NCBI GenBank assembly: GCA_964463485.1
Contig: CAYXDO010000034.1
Span: 12,303-76,302 of the forward strand
Direction: 5' to 3'
DNA: 64,000 bases
DNA from: CAYXDO01 sp964463485
GTDB taxonomy: Bacteria > Myxococcota > Kuafuiibacteriia > Kuafuiibacteriales > Kuafuiibacteriaceae
The position numbers and the translations under genes were made by a program. This document shows positions 22,280-29,743 of this stretch, in pieces. The notes under the pieces were generated by a model that ran no database searches, was not told where the DNA came from, and saw nothing but the letters and a program-made list of their open reading frames with translations. Each line of letters starts with the position of its first letter. Position 1 is the first letter of the stretch.

Positions 22280-25200
22280 ATGGACCAGCAGATCTTCGCC
22301 GTCGCGCGGGCGCTCGAGTCCGAGCCGTCCAACTTGGGCCTGCGGCTCCACTTGGCGCAGCTCCTGTTGGCCCGCGGGGCGGCGAAGGACGCGCTCGGTC
22401 ACGTCAGGCTCGTGCTTTGGGAGCGCCCCGATCAGCTCGACGCGCTCCGGGTAGCGGCGCGGGCGGCGGGTCTGAGCGGGCTCTCCGAGGCCGCTGCCGG
22501 GTACGATCGGGTGGCGCGGGCGTTGGAACGAGAGGCCGCGCTCGAGAGTCGTCCGCCGCCCTTGCCTGCCGGTGTGCAACAGAGTGCGTGGGCCCAGCAG
22601 CCCGTGGCGACGCCTCCGCCGTGGGCATCGGCAGGAGCGGTGCCGCGGACCGCTCCGCCGACCTCTCAGAGCATGAGTCCCCGCCTCCCACCGCCGCCGA
22701 CCCAGTGGGTCCCTCCAACGAGGCCAGAGCTCGCGTCGTCGTCCGGTCAAGTGGCCGCGCCGCAGCGGCAGGCCGCGGTCGCGCCAAGTTGGGTGGGTGA
22801 AGCGGTGGGCGGTCCCCCGCCGGCTCCTCAGCCCGTCGCCCGTCAGGCGCCTCCCTCGGCCTTCGCCGAAGCGCCCTCCGCCTTTGGCCAAGCGCCGTCT
22901 GCGTTCGGATCTCCTGCTCCTTCCGCGTTCGCTCAGCCTTCCCGGCCCATTACCGCCACCGCCGCCCCGGGCTTGGCTTGGTCGCCGCAGAATTTTGGCC
23001 CAAGCAACTCACCTGCCGACCCGTTCGGAATGGCTGAGCAACCCCCACCTCCGTTTGGATCGACGAAGGCCGCGCCCGAGCCGGACCTTTTCGGAGGGCT
23101 GTCCGGAGAAGCTGGGGATGCGCCGATCTCGATCGCCCCCGGTGAGATGTCTGCGGTGGCTGACGATGAGTGGGATCCGGTCGCGAGCCCCACGCCTTCG
23201 CGCGACTCGGATGAGTTGGGTGATCCAATGGACTTCGATCTCTCTGGCGCGTCTGGCCTCGAGCTCGCCACGGGTGACGATGAGGCGCTCGAGCTGGACC
23301 ACGGACGATTCGCCGGGACTGCCTCTGAGCTCTCGGAGTCGCCGGTCTTTCCCGAACCTACTCTCCGTAACGAGCCGTCCAGTCCTGGCGCGTCCGCGGT
23401 GGGTTTTGCGGGTTCGGCGGGTTTTGCGGGTTCGAAGGGTTTTGGGGCTCCGGTTGCGCAGCCTCCGCCCTCTTTTTTGGCGACGTCGTCGCCTTGGCCT
23501 GGCGGAGACGGGCTCGACCTTGCGACTCGGATGGACGAGCACGAGCCGAAGACCACGGCGATCGGAGACCTGAGTACGCTTAGGGTCTTGTTCGGCTGTG
23601 CGCGAACTCGGGCCAACGGCGTGCTGCGATTCCGCTCCGGCGAGCACGCGGTGAAGCTCCATTTGCGTGACGGTGAGATCGTGGCGCTCGACGCGGTGAG
23701 CCCCGAGCTCGGCTTCGATGAGTTCGTGCGTTCGCGCGCGCTCGTCACCGAGCGAGTGCTCCAAGCCATCAAACCGGAGACCCGCGCCAACTCACTCGAT
23801 TTTGCTTTGGCCCTTCGAGACGCGCACGCGCTCCCCGAGGCAAATCTCCGCGACGCGCTCGATCGCTGGTCGCGTTTCGTGTTGCGGAGCCTCGTTCCGT
23901 GGTCGTCCGGCCAGTGCAAATTTACCACCGGAAACGCGATCCCGTTCCCTCTTTTGACTCGGCGCGAGCGATTCTTGGCCCTTCGGAACGCGGTGCACGA
24001 GGTCCCTCCGGCCGCGCTCATCGATCGACTGCGGCCGCTCACCGACGCGCTCGAGACGGTCGAGGTGGACGGCCTGCGCTTCGAGGACTTCGAGGTGGGG
24101 AGCGCCGAGGTCGACGCGCTGCGAATGCTCCGAGCGCGGGCTCCCATCGAGCTGCTCTTATCTACTGCCCGCGACGCCGACGATCGCGTAGCGCGCGTTC
24201 GAATTTTGTTTCTCGGGCTTGAAGGTCAGCTCCTCAGGAGAGCCCGTCCGGTGAGGGACGATCGGACCTGGACTCAGCAGCTTCGCCAGGAAATCGCCCG
24301 CATCGGATCTCTGAGGCCCTATGAGGTTCTGGGGCTATCCGAATCGGCTTCACGATCGGAGATCCGCGACCGCATGAACGAGCTCCAAAACGAGCTCGAG
24401 TCGGCCTCTCCTTCAGACTCATCGGAGCTCGCCGCGGCGAAGGCGGAGATCCGGGCCCTTTATCAACGAGCGGTCGACACGATCGCCAAGAGTTACGTTC
24501 GCCACGCTGAAGGCGCGGCTGCGGTGGCGGTTCGACGGCGAGTTGGCTCCGGAGTCGTGCCAGCGACCGCTGCGAGCCCAGCGACCGCTGCGAGCCCAGC
24601 CGCTCCGGCCAGCGCGACGCCTCCCGCTGGGCCAACTCCCGACCCGTCGCTCCCTCCGCCCGTACAAGTGGAGAGTATCAATCGTCAGAGCGACGTCGCG
24701 ACGCTCCTTCAGGAAGTTGACCACGTGGCCAAGATCGGCAGGTACGCGGACGCCGTCTTCATGCTCGATCGCGCGTTGTGGCTCGGGGTCCCGCCCGAGC
24801 GAGTCGTACTCACGAGGGCCACGAGAGCCTACTACTGGGCGTTTGGTTCGGCGGACCGCGCAGGCGCGGCGAAAAAGGCGATCGGGCAGATTCGTGAGGC
24901 CATGCTGGGCCATGAGTTGGCGGACGGGTACGCGATGATCGGGCGATTGGCCAAGCGGGTGGGGGACGAAAACATGGCCGCGTACGCGTTCCAGCACGCG
25001 CTGAGTATCGATCCCAAACATGCGGAGTCTCGAACCGAGCTCAATTTGCTGGCGCGTCGAGCCCAGGCGGCCAGGCAGACGGAGCGGCCGGCCCCCCACG
25101 AAGCGTCGCCCTCCAAGGTCGCCCCGCTCTTGTCGGGGATCAGCAAGAGGCTCCAGGGCGCGGTCGAGACCCACGCCTTCCGAAAGAGCCAGCCCGCGCC

Positions 25201-25591
25201 TCGGCGGAGCGCTCCGCCCGAGCCCATCGAGCTGCCAGACGAAGGGCCGCCGCTCACGAGAGTCGATGATTTGGTGTTTCAACTGGAGGATGCCGATCCG
25301 AGAAGAGTGCTGGAGGCTATTCGGGAGCTCGGCGCGCTCGGGAACCCGGGCGCGGTGGAGCCGCTGAATGCTTTTCTCGAGAAGAGTAACCATCCGCCAG
25401 CGATCGAGGCGACGATTCACGCGCTGAGCGAGCTCTGCGACGCGAGATCTCTGCCCGTGTTGAAGGCGTGTGCGACGCGCAATCTGCGTCCCCTCGCGCT
25501 CACCACGGCTGCGCGGGCGGTGACTTTGATTTTGAAGAAATACGGGATGGAGGCGCCCAAAGGCAGTACGCCGGCGCCAGAGAACGACTGA
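22280..25591 (+). CDS. Multidomain regulatory protein: DUF4388/PATAN, J-like, TPR and HEAT segments
   Basis: An 1103-residue cytoplasmic protein. The first 90 residues are TPR-like (LGLRLHLAQLLLARGAAKDAL). About 95-420 is a Pro/Ser/Phe-rich disordered region with small internal repeats such as GFAGS. A DUF4388 (PatA N-terminal-like) domain occupies about 425-520 (TTAIGDLSTLRVLFGCARTRANG, then GEIVALDA). Near residue 673, LRPYEVLGLSESASRSEIRDRMNEL looks like a degenerate J domain lacking HPD. A short ATAASP tandem repeat follows, then TPRs (about 820-930) and a C-terminal HEAT pair (VLEAIRELGALGNPGAVEPL). This architecture is common in myxobacterial social-motility and signalling proteins. The partner is unknown. 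Confidence 0.78.
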   Translation: MDQQIFAVARALESEPSNLGLRLHLAQLLLARGAAKDALGHVRLVLWERPDQLDALRVAARAAGLSGLSEAAAGYDRVARALEREAALESRPPPLPAGVQQSAWAQQPVATPPPWASAGAVPRTAPPTSQSMSPRLPPPPTQWVPPTRPELASSSGQVAAPQRQAAVAPSWVGEAVGGPPPAPQPVARQAPPSAFAEAPSAFGQAPSAFGSPAPSAFAQPSRPITATAAPGLAWSPQNFGPSNSPADPFGMAEQPPPPFGSTKAAPEPDLFGGLSGEAGDAPISIAPGEMSAVADDEWDPVASPTPSRDSDELGDPMDFDLSGASGLELATGDDEALELDHGRFAGTASELSESPVFPEPTLRNEPSSPGASAVGFAGSAGFAGSKGFGAPVAQPPPSFLATSSPWPGGDGLDLATRMDEHEPKTTAIGDLSTLRVLFGCARTRANGVLRFRSGEHAVKLHLRDGEIVALDAVSPELGFDEFVRSRALVTERVLQAIKPETRANSLDFALALRDAHALPEANLRDALDRWSRFVLRSLVPWSSGQCKFTTGNAIPFPLLTRRERFLALRNAVHEVPPAALIDRLRPLTDALETVEVDGLRFEDFEVGSAEVDALRMLRARAPIELLLSTARDADDRVARVRILFLGLEGQLLRRARPVRDDRTWTQQLRQEIARIGSLRPYEVLGLSESASRSEIRDRMNELQNELESASPSDSSELAAAKAEIRALYQRAVDTIAKSYVRHAEGAAAVAVRRRVGSGVVPATAASPATAASPAAPASATPPAGPTPDPSLPPPVQVESINRQSDVATLLQEVDHVAKIGRYADAVFMLDRALWLGVPPERVVLTRATRAYYWAFGSADRAGAAKKAIGQIREAMLGHELADGYAMIGRLAKRVGDENMAAYAFQHALSIDPKHAESRTELNLLARRAQAARQTERPAPHEASPSKVAPLLSGISKRLQGAVETHAFRKSQPAPRRSAPPEPIELPDEGPPLTRVDDLVFQLEDADPRRVLEAIRELGALGNPGAVEPLNAFLEKSNHPPAIEATIHALSELCDARSLPVLKACATRNLRPLALTTAARAVTLILKKYGMEAPKGSTPAPEND

Positions 25592-25787
25592 GTCGTGCTC
25601 GCGCTTCGAGACAGTGTTTCTTCCTGGGACCTCGGCACACTCGTTCGCCGCGCCAGACGATTCCTGCCGATTCCTTGCCGAGCTTTGGCCCCTCCGCATT
25701 GGCCAAAACTCAGTTGATTACTACTGAACACGTCCGACTGTCCTCGAGTTGTTCCTCACGGAGCCTTGGCTGAACGCACGAGGCCTC

Positions 25788-25824
25788 TTGACAGCTTAGC
25801 TAGCTTAGCTCATATCGGAACCGA
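25788..25824 (+). promoter_or_regulatory. Toxin-antitoxin promoter with tandem 9-bp operator repeat in the spacer
   Basis: A consensus -35 TTGACA (25788-25793) shares its last A with a perfect tandem duplication of AGCTTAGCT (25793-25801 and 25802-25810), which fills the whole spacer. The -10 would be the weak CATATC at 25811-25816, 17 bases after the -35. The ATG of the antitoxin follows at 25824. Direct repeats sitting inside the promoter are where Phd-family antitoxins usually bind to repress their own operon. Confidence 0.5.
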
Positions 25825-26060
25825 TGGTTCGAGTCGTCAACATGCACGAGGCAAAGAGCCGTTTGTCGGAGCTCGTCGAAGCCGCCGAGAGAGGGGAGGA
25901 GATAGTGATTGCGCGCGCCGGGAAGCCAGTCGCTCGGCTTGCACCAATCGTCGAGGAGCGTCGTCGGCTCGGGCGTTGGAGGGGAAAGGTCGTCATGAGC
26001 GCGAGCTTCGATGACCCTCTTCCGCCAGAGGAGGTTGAGCTTTGGGACGGTGGCCGATGA
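25824..26060 (+). CDS. Phd/YefM-family antitoxin
   Basis: A 78-residue protein. MVRVVNMHEAKSRLSELVEAAERGEEIVIARAG is the N-terminal dimerisation and DNA-binding fold of Phd/YefM antitoxins, followed by the GKPVARLAPI strand. The C-terminal tail (GRWRGKVVMSASFDDPLPPEEVELW) has the form of the toxin-wrapping segment of VapB-like partners. The stop overlaps the toxin ATG (ATGA at 26057-26060), which is classic for type II modules. It should neutralise the PIN toxin and repress the operon. Confidence 0.92.
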   Translation: MVRVVNMHEAKSRLSELVEAAERGEEIVIARAGKPVARLAPIVEERRRLGRWRGKVVMSASFDDPLPPEEVELWDGGR

Positions 26061-26431
26061 AAGTGTTGCTCGACACTCACGCGCTGATCTGGGCGCTGGA
26101 AGGCGGGGAGCAGCTCTCGAGAGCCGCCCGAGAAACCATCGAGGATGGTTCCAACGAGATTCTCGTGAGTGCCGTGTCGGCCTGGGAAATCGCAATCAAA
26201 CGGTCGCTCGGGCGATTGACTGTGCCCGACGATTTGAGGGATGCCATCGACGAAGCCAGGTTCAGGAGGGTGCCCGTCGAATTCGAGGACGCGGATCGAC
26301 TCGTCAACCTTCCACAACATCATCGAGATCCGTTCGACCGAATGTTGGTGGCTCAAGCCATGAGGCTTGGGATCCCCATCGTCACCCGGGACGCTCGGCT
26401 CGCCGAGTATCAGGTGCAAGTGATTTGGTGA
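26057..26431 (+). CDS. vapC: VapC-type PIN-domain ribonuclease toxin
   Basis: A 124-residue PIN protein starting at ATG 26057. Acidic metal-binding residues are in order: Asp6 in MKVLLDTHALIWAL, Glu in VSAVSAWEIAIK (about residue 42), Asp in HHRDPFDRMLVAQA (about 94) and Asp in PIVTRDARLAEY (about 114). PIN toxins cleave RNA (tRNA or rRNA in studied cases). Translationally coupled to the Phd-type antitoxin, and convergent with the STAND gene, leaving 7 bases between stops. All catalytic residues look intact. Confidence 0.93.
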   Translation: MKVLLDTHALIWALEGGEQLSRAARETIEDGSNEILVSAVSAWEIAIKRSLGRLTVPDDLRDAIDEARFRRVPVEFEDADRLVNLPQHHRDPFDRMLVAQAMRLGIPIVTRDARLAEYQVQVIW

Positions 26432-26438
26432 GGCAGCG

Positions 26439-29291
26439 TCACGTCTTCGACGTCGTCTCTCGCAGGAACTCTCCGATTTGGCGCCACCCCTTGCGTCGAT
26501 GGCTCGGCGTCCTCACCGCAAATCGTGGACCCTCGAGTCTCCTCTGGGCACTCGAATACTCCTCGTCGACGGGGACACAAATCGTCTGATCCGTCGGGGC
26601 GGCGAGCGCCGCAGCGCCTCGTCGCGATCTCAGAAAGCCGGAGCTCACCAAGAGTACGATCGCACCGCGCGCGCCTCCTACTCTCGGCAAACTCACGTCG
26701 TCGTAGGCAAAACAGCGCTCGGCCACCTGATCTGGGTGGATAGCCCGAATCATCTCCTCAACCAAGAATATCGCCTCTGGGTGGAACATCACGCGGATTT
26801 TCGGCTTTCGCGGACTCGACCTCCGAAGGCCGAACGCTCGCAAGCCTTCTCCGCGTTTGATCGCGCGAGCGTACCCACAAACAGTTGCGCGCTCGATCGC
26901 TATTTGGGCGTCACGGTGCGCCGAGTCGCGGTCATCGCACAAGAGAGCGAGCTCGGCGCGGACCAGGTGAAGATCGATCACCAGGAGCTCGTATCCGGAG
27001 TCTTGCGCGATCCTCATCGCGTGCCGAATCGCGATCGAACAGCGATCGACCGGGCTCTCCGCTCTCGATACGGCGAGCAACTCGAGACGTGCCCGCTGCG
27101 CGAGGGCCTTGGCCAGCAGCTCTCGGTCCCCCTGGTGCAGTGCGAAATCGTGAGCGATTTTCAAGTGGGCGGCCGCGCGATCGGCCTCGTCGAGCTCGCG
27201 GGCGATTTCGGAGAAGTACAGACACAGGTGCTCCCGATACGAAGTCTCGACTCGAAGAACTCCAACGCCACTCATGGCATCACGACAGAGCCGCTCCGCC
27301 AACACCCACTCTTCGCCTCGGATGGCTGATTCGATCGTTCGCTCTGGTGGCGGTGACTCGGTCGAGTCCGCCGGCTGCAGATTCCAGCCGGACTGAATGA
27401 GCTGCTCGAAGACCTCGGCGCGGCGCTCGTGCGAGAATCGTTCGAGGGGATCGTTACGCGCCGTTGGAGGAGCCTTCGTCGAGAGTGTCGCGGCTCGGAT
27501 GACGGTACGTTTGGCTTCCAGCAGTTGGCCCCGAAGGGCCTGCGCGTCTGCGAGATTCTGGAGCGCCATGGACGCTTCCAGGAATCGATCGGTACGCACC
27601 GACTTGTCCGCGGCGACTTCGAAACAGCGGCTCGCGTCGTCCAACTTACCAAGCCGCTCCAAAAACAGACCCCAGTCATTGAAGAAGGCCGCGGCTTGGC
27701 CCTCCGGAAGCTCGACGCCCGCGAACAGTCTGCAGTACCGCTCCCCTTCCGAGTACGCCGCGCGTTTGGCTCCGACCTGAGAAAAGCCACCGAGGCGATG
27801 TCGATAAAATCGCCAGGCTCCCGCCACATCCCCACTTCCGATCATGTGATACAAGAGCTCCCACGCGTCGGCGATCGGCTCGAGCTCGCTGCCTGGGTTC
27901 TTCGACAAGGAGATCTTGCGATGGGCGGCCATCGCTCGTTGGTGGCCGCCCTGAATTTCAGCGGGGTCGTCGGGGGCGAACGCATCTCTAATCGCCGGAT
28001 GCACGCGCACGAACCCATCGCGCAGCTCGATGAGCCCCAAAACTTCGAGCGTCTCGAGTGAGTTTCGAGGAGAGCCGGAGGCGATGAGTTTCTCGAGCAC
28101 CCGACGTGCCTCGGAGATTCCGGCCAGGATCTGCGCGCGAAGAAAGACCTCTCGCCTATCCCCTTCAACCAACGGCATCGACAGCCGGGTCGAGATCTTC
28201 CTCCACGGCTCTCGCACCCCGTCCTCCTGCGACGTGAGGAGCCGGTCGGCTGAGCAAAACAAGAAGGCTCGTTCGGTGTGCGCAGGCCGATATCTGGTGG
28301 CCTCCAGCACGACTCGCGCGATGAGGTCGTCTACCGGCAGTGCGTTTTCGACGTCGGCGTCTGCCTCGAAACGAAGAGCCACGGACGCGGTCTCTTGAGC
28401 GCGGATCGAGAGGAGTGTGGTCTCCGAGATCCCATTCTGAAAAAGGCACGCGAGTCGCAAGAGGGCCCAGGTTTCGGGCGACCTTTTCTCCAGCTCCGCT
28501 CGGTACCGGCGAGCGATCAGGAAGAGCCGTCGTTCGAGCTTGAAGGCTGGATTTCTCGGAACGACGTCATCGGATGGCGAGCTCTCAGCACTCAGCGGGA
28601 TTGAGAACTGAGCTCCGGAGAAGACCAACAAGGACGTGTTGAGCTCGAGCAGCAAGGCGTGACGCCCCGAAGCCTCGATCATTTCCATGAGCTCGGAGTC
28701 CGTCCCAGTTATGCCTCGCGAACGAACCAGCGCGAGGGCCGCCTTGTCCGAGAGGGGCCCGACGTCGATACGATGGTGACGAGCCATCGGTTCGTTCTCG
28801 AGCGGAGTCAGCGCGAACCGAGTCGTCGTGAGAATCCCCACCTTCCCAAGCAACCCTGTCGCTGCCGCGAGGATCAAGTCTCGGAGAAACACATCTTCGA
28901 TCTCCCCAAACGGAGCTCCCTTCGTCCCGTCGCTTTGCGCTCTCTCGAGTCCGTCGAGGATCAACAACGTGTGTTCCTCGCGCTGTCGGAGCGCCTCGAG
29001 GCACGCGAAATGAGAGCTGCTCGAGGTGGCCTTCGGGTTCGCGAACTCGTGGAGACTGGAAAAGAACGACTCGGTCGATGGCTGGTCATAAAAAGAGTAC
29101 ACAAAGAGTCGATCGAAGCCCTCGCTCCGAAGCCTGTCGAGAAACTCTGCGGCGAGCGCGGTCTTTCCGGCACCTCCGAGCCCGACGAGCGCGGAGACGC
29201 CTCGCCCCCCTGCTCGCCACCATGCCATGACTTCCTCGAGCTCCGGCCTCGTTTGAAATCGGCTCGCAGCCTGAAGCGGATGAACGATCAT
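26439..29291 (-). CDS. STAND NTPase with TPRs and possible degenerate C-terminal TIR-like domain
   Basis: A 950-residue protein. Walker A is GLGGAGKT (37-44) and Walker B is LLILDGLERAQ (109-119), with a later TTTRFALTPL sensor-like segment, all typical of NB-ARC/AAA-16 STAND ATPases. A winged-helix-like region follows, then TPR-like helices (about 480-830). The last about 115 residues (from KIRVMFHPEA through GAIVLLVSSGFLRSR) resemble the last strands of a TIR fold. The usual catalytic Glu is not evident, so this may be a degenerate TIR or an unrelated alpha/beta module. STAND proteins with such effectors often sense phage. The ATG at 29289-29291 has GGTGAGGG just upstream. Neighbours are a toxin-antitoxin pair and a repeat tract. 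Function in defence is inference. Confidence 0.78.
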   Translation of the reverse strand: MIVHPLQAASRFQTRPELEEVMAWWRAGGRGVSALVGLGGAGKTALAAEFLDRLRSEGFDRLFVYSFYDQPSTESFFSSLHEFANPKATSSSSHFACLEALRQREEHTLLILDGLERAQSDGTKGAPFGEIEDVFLRDLILAAATGLLGKVGILTTTRFALTPLENEPMARHHRIDVGPLSDKAALALVRSRGITGTDSELMEMIEASGRHALLLELNTSLLVFSGAQFSIPLSAESSPSDDVVPRNPAFKLERRLFLIARRYRAELEKRSPETWALLRLACLFQNGISETTLLSIRAQETASVALRFEADADVENALPVDDLIARVVLEATRYRPAHTERAFLFCSADRLLTSQEDGVREPWRKISTRLSMPLVEGDRREVFLRAQILAGISEARRVLEKLIASGSPRNSLETLEVLGLIELRDGFVRVHPAIRDAFAPDDPAEIQGGHQRAMAAHRKISLSKNPGSELEPIADAWELLYHMIGSGDVAGAWRFYRHRLGGFSQVGAKRAAYSEGERYCRLFAGVELPEGQAAAFFNDWGLFLERLGKLDDASRCFEVAADKSVRTDRFLEASMALQNLADAQALRGQLLEAKRTVIRAATLSTKAPPTARNDPLERFSHERRAEVFEQLIQSGWNLQPADSTESPPPERTIESAIRGEEWVLAERLCRDAMSGVGVLRVETSYREHLCLYFSEIARELDEADRAAAHLKIAHDFALHQGDRELLAKALAQRARLELLAVSRAESPVDRCSIAIRHAMRIAQDSGYELLVIDLHLVRAELALLCDDRDSAHRDAQIAIERATVCGYARAIKRGEGLRAFGLRRSSPRKPKIRVMFHPEAIFLVEEMIRAIHPDQVAERCFAYDDVSLPRVGGARGAIVLLVSSGFLRSRRGAAALAAPTDQTICVPVDEEYSSAQRRLEGPRFAVRTPSHRRKGWRQIGEFLRETTSKT

Positions 29292-29315
29292 ACCCTCACC
29301 TCGGGTGGTCGAACC

Positions 29316-29325
29316 ATGGTACCAT
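29316..29325. promoter_or_regulatory. Perfect 10-bp palindrome before the STAND gene
   Basis: ATGGTACCAT is a perfect palindrome centred about 29 bases upstream of the STAND gene's ATG. It could be a regulator half-site pair. It is short enough to arise by chance, so support is weak. Confidence 0.25.
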
Positions 29326-29355
29326 CAGGGCCATTCCGAGGGAAGCAACGTTCAG

Positions 29356-29636
29356 ATTCGGAGGTCTGAACCTGAGGTCTGATTCTGAGGTCTGATTCTG
29401 AGGTCTGATTCTGAGGTCTGATTCTGNNNNNNNNNNNNNNNNNNNNNNNNNNNNNNNNNNNNNNNNNNNNNNNNNNNNNNNNNNNNNNNNNNNNNNNNNN
29501 NNNNNNNNNNNNNNNNNNNNNNNNNNCTGAGGTCTGATTCTGAGGTCTGATTCTGAGGTCTGATTCTGAGGTCTGATTCTGGGGTCTGATTCCGAGGTCT
29601 GATTCGGGGTCTGATTCCGAGGTCTGATTCGGCGTT
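29356..29636. repeat. 13-bp tandem repeat tract with assembly gap
   Basis: The unit CTGAGGTCTGATT is repeated at least four times before and four times after an assembly gap (N at 29427-29526). Edge copies are diverged: CTGGGGTCTGATT, CCGAGGTCTGATT and a 12-bp copy missing one base. The centre is homogeneous, as in an actively expanding or contracting array, and the true copy number is hidden by the gap. On the minus strand the unit has no stop in any frame and encodes the cyclic peptide NQTSESDLRIRPQ. Because 13 is not a multiple of three, each copy gained or lost shifts the downstream frame. A minus-strand ORF (29728 to 29288) runs through the array and ends by ATGA overlap with the STAND start. 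Confidence 0.9.
29427..29526. other. Assembly gap (100 N) inside the 13-bp repeat
   Basis: Exactly 100 undetermined bases, a conventional placeholder length. Real length is unknown and is probably a multiple of about 13 bp. Confidence 0.98.
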
Positions 29637-29675
29637 CCGACTCGGACTTGGCATACCGGACTTCGCGCGAGGTAG

Positions 29676-29742
29676 CCGCAGGCAACATGCCTGCGGTCCC
29701 AGGTGAAGAGCCTGTTCCTCTCGGTCAAAGGTGAAGAGCCTG
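29676..29742. repeat. REP-like perfect hairpin and a 14-bp direct repeat pair
   Basis: CCGCAGGCA-ACA-TGCCTGCGG (29676-29696) is a perfect 9-bp stem with a 3-base loop, 48 bases beyond the PBP stop on the minus strand. No T-run follows on either strand, so it is not a clear intrinsic terminator; it looks like a dispersed REP-type palindrome. Next to it AGGTGAAGAGCCTG occurs twice (29701-29714 and 29729-29742). Confidence 0.6.
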
Positions 29743-29743
29743 C

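Noticed and set aside
29356..29636. CRISPR array
   Set aside because: Units are 13 bp and contiguous with no unique spacers and no cas genes; it is a simple tandem repeat.
29676..29696. Intrinsic terminator of the PBP gene
   Set aside because: A strong stem is present but no T-run follows in either direction.
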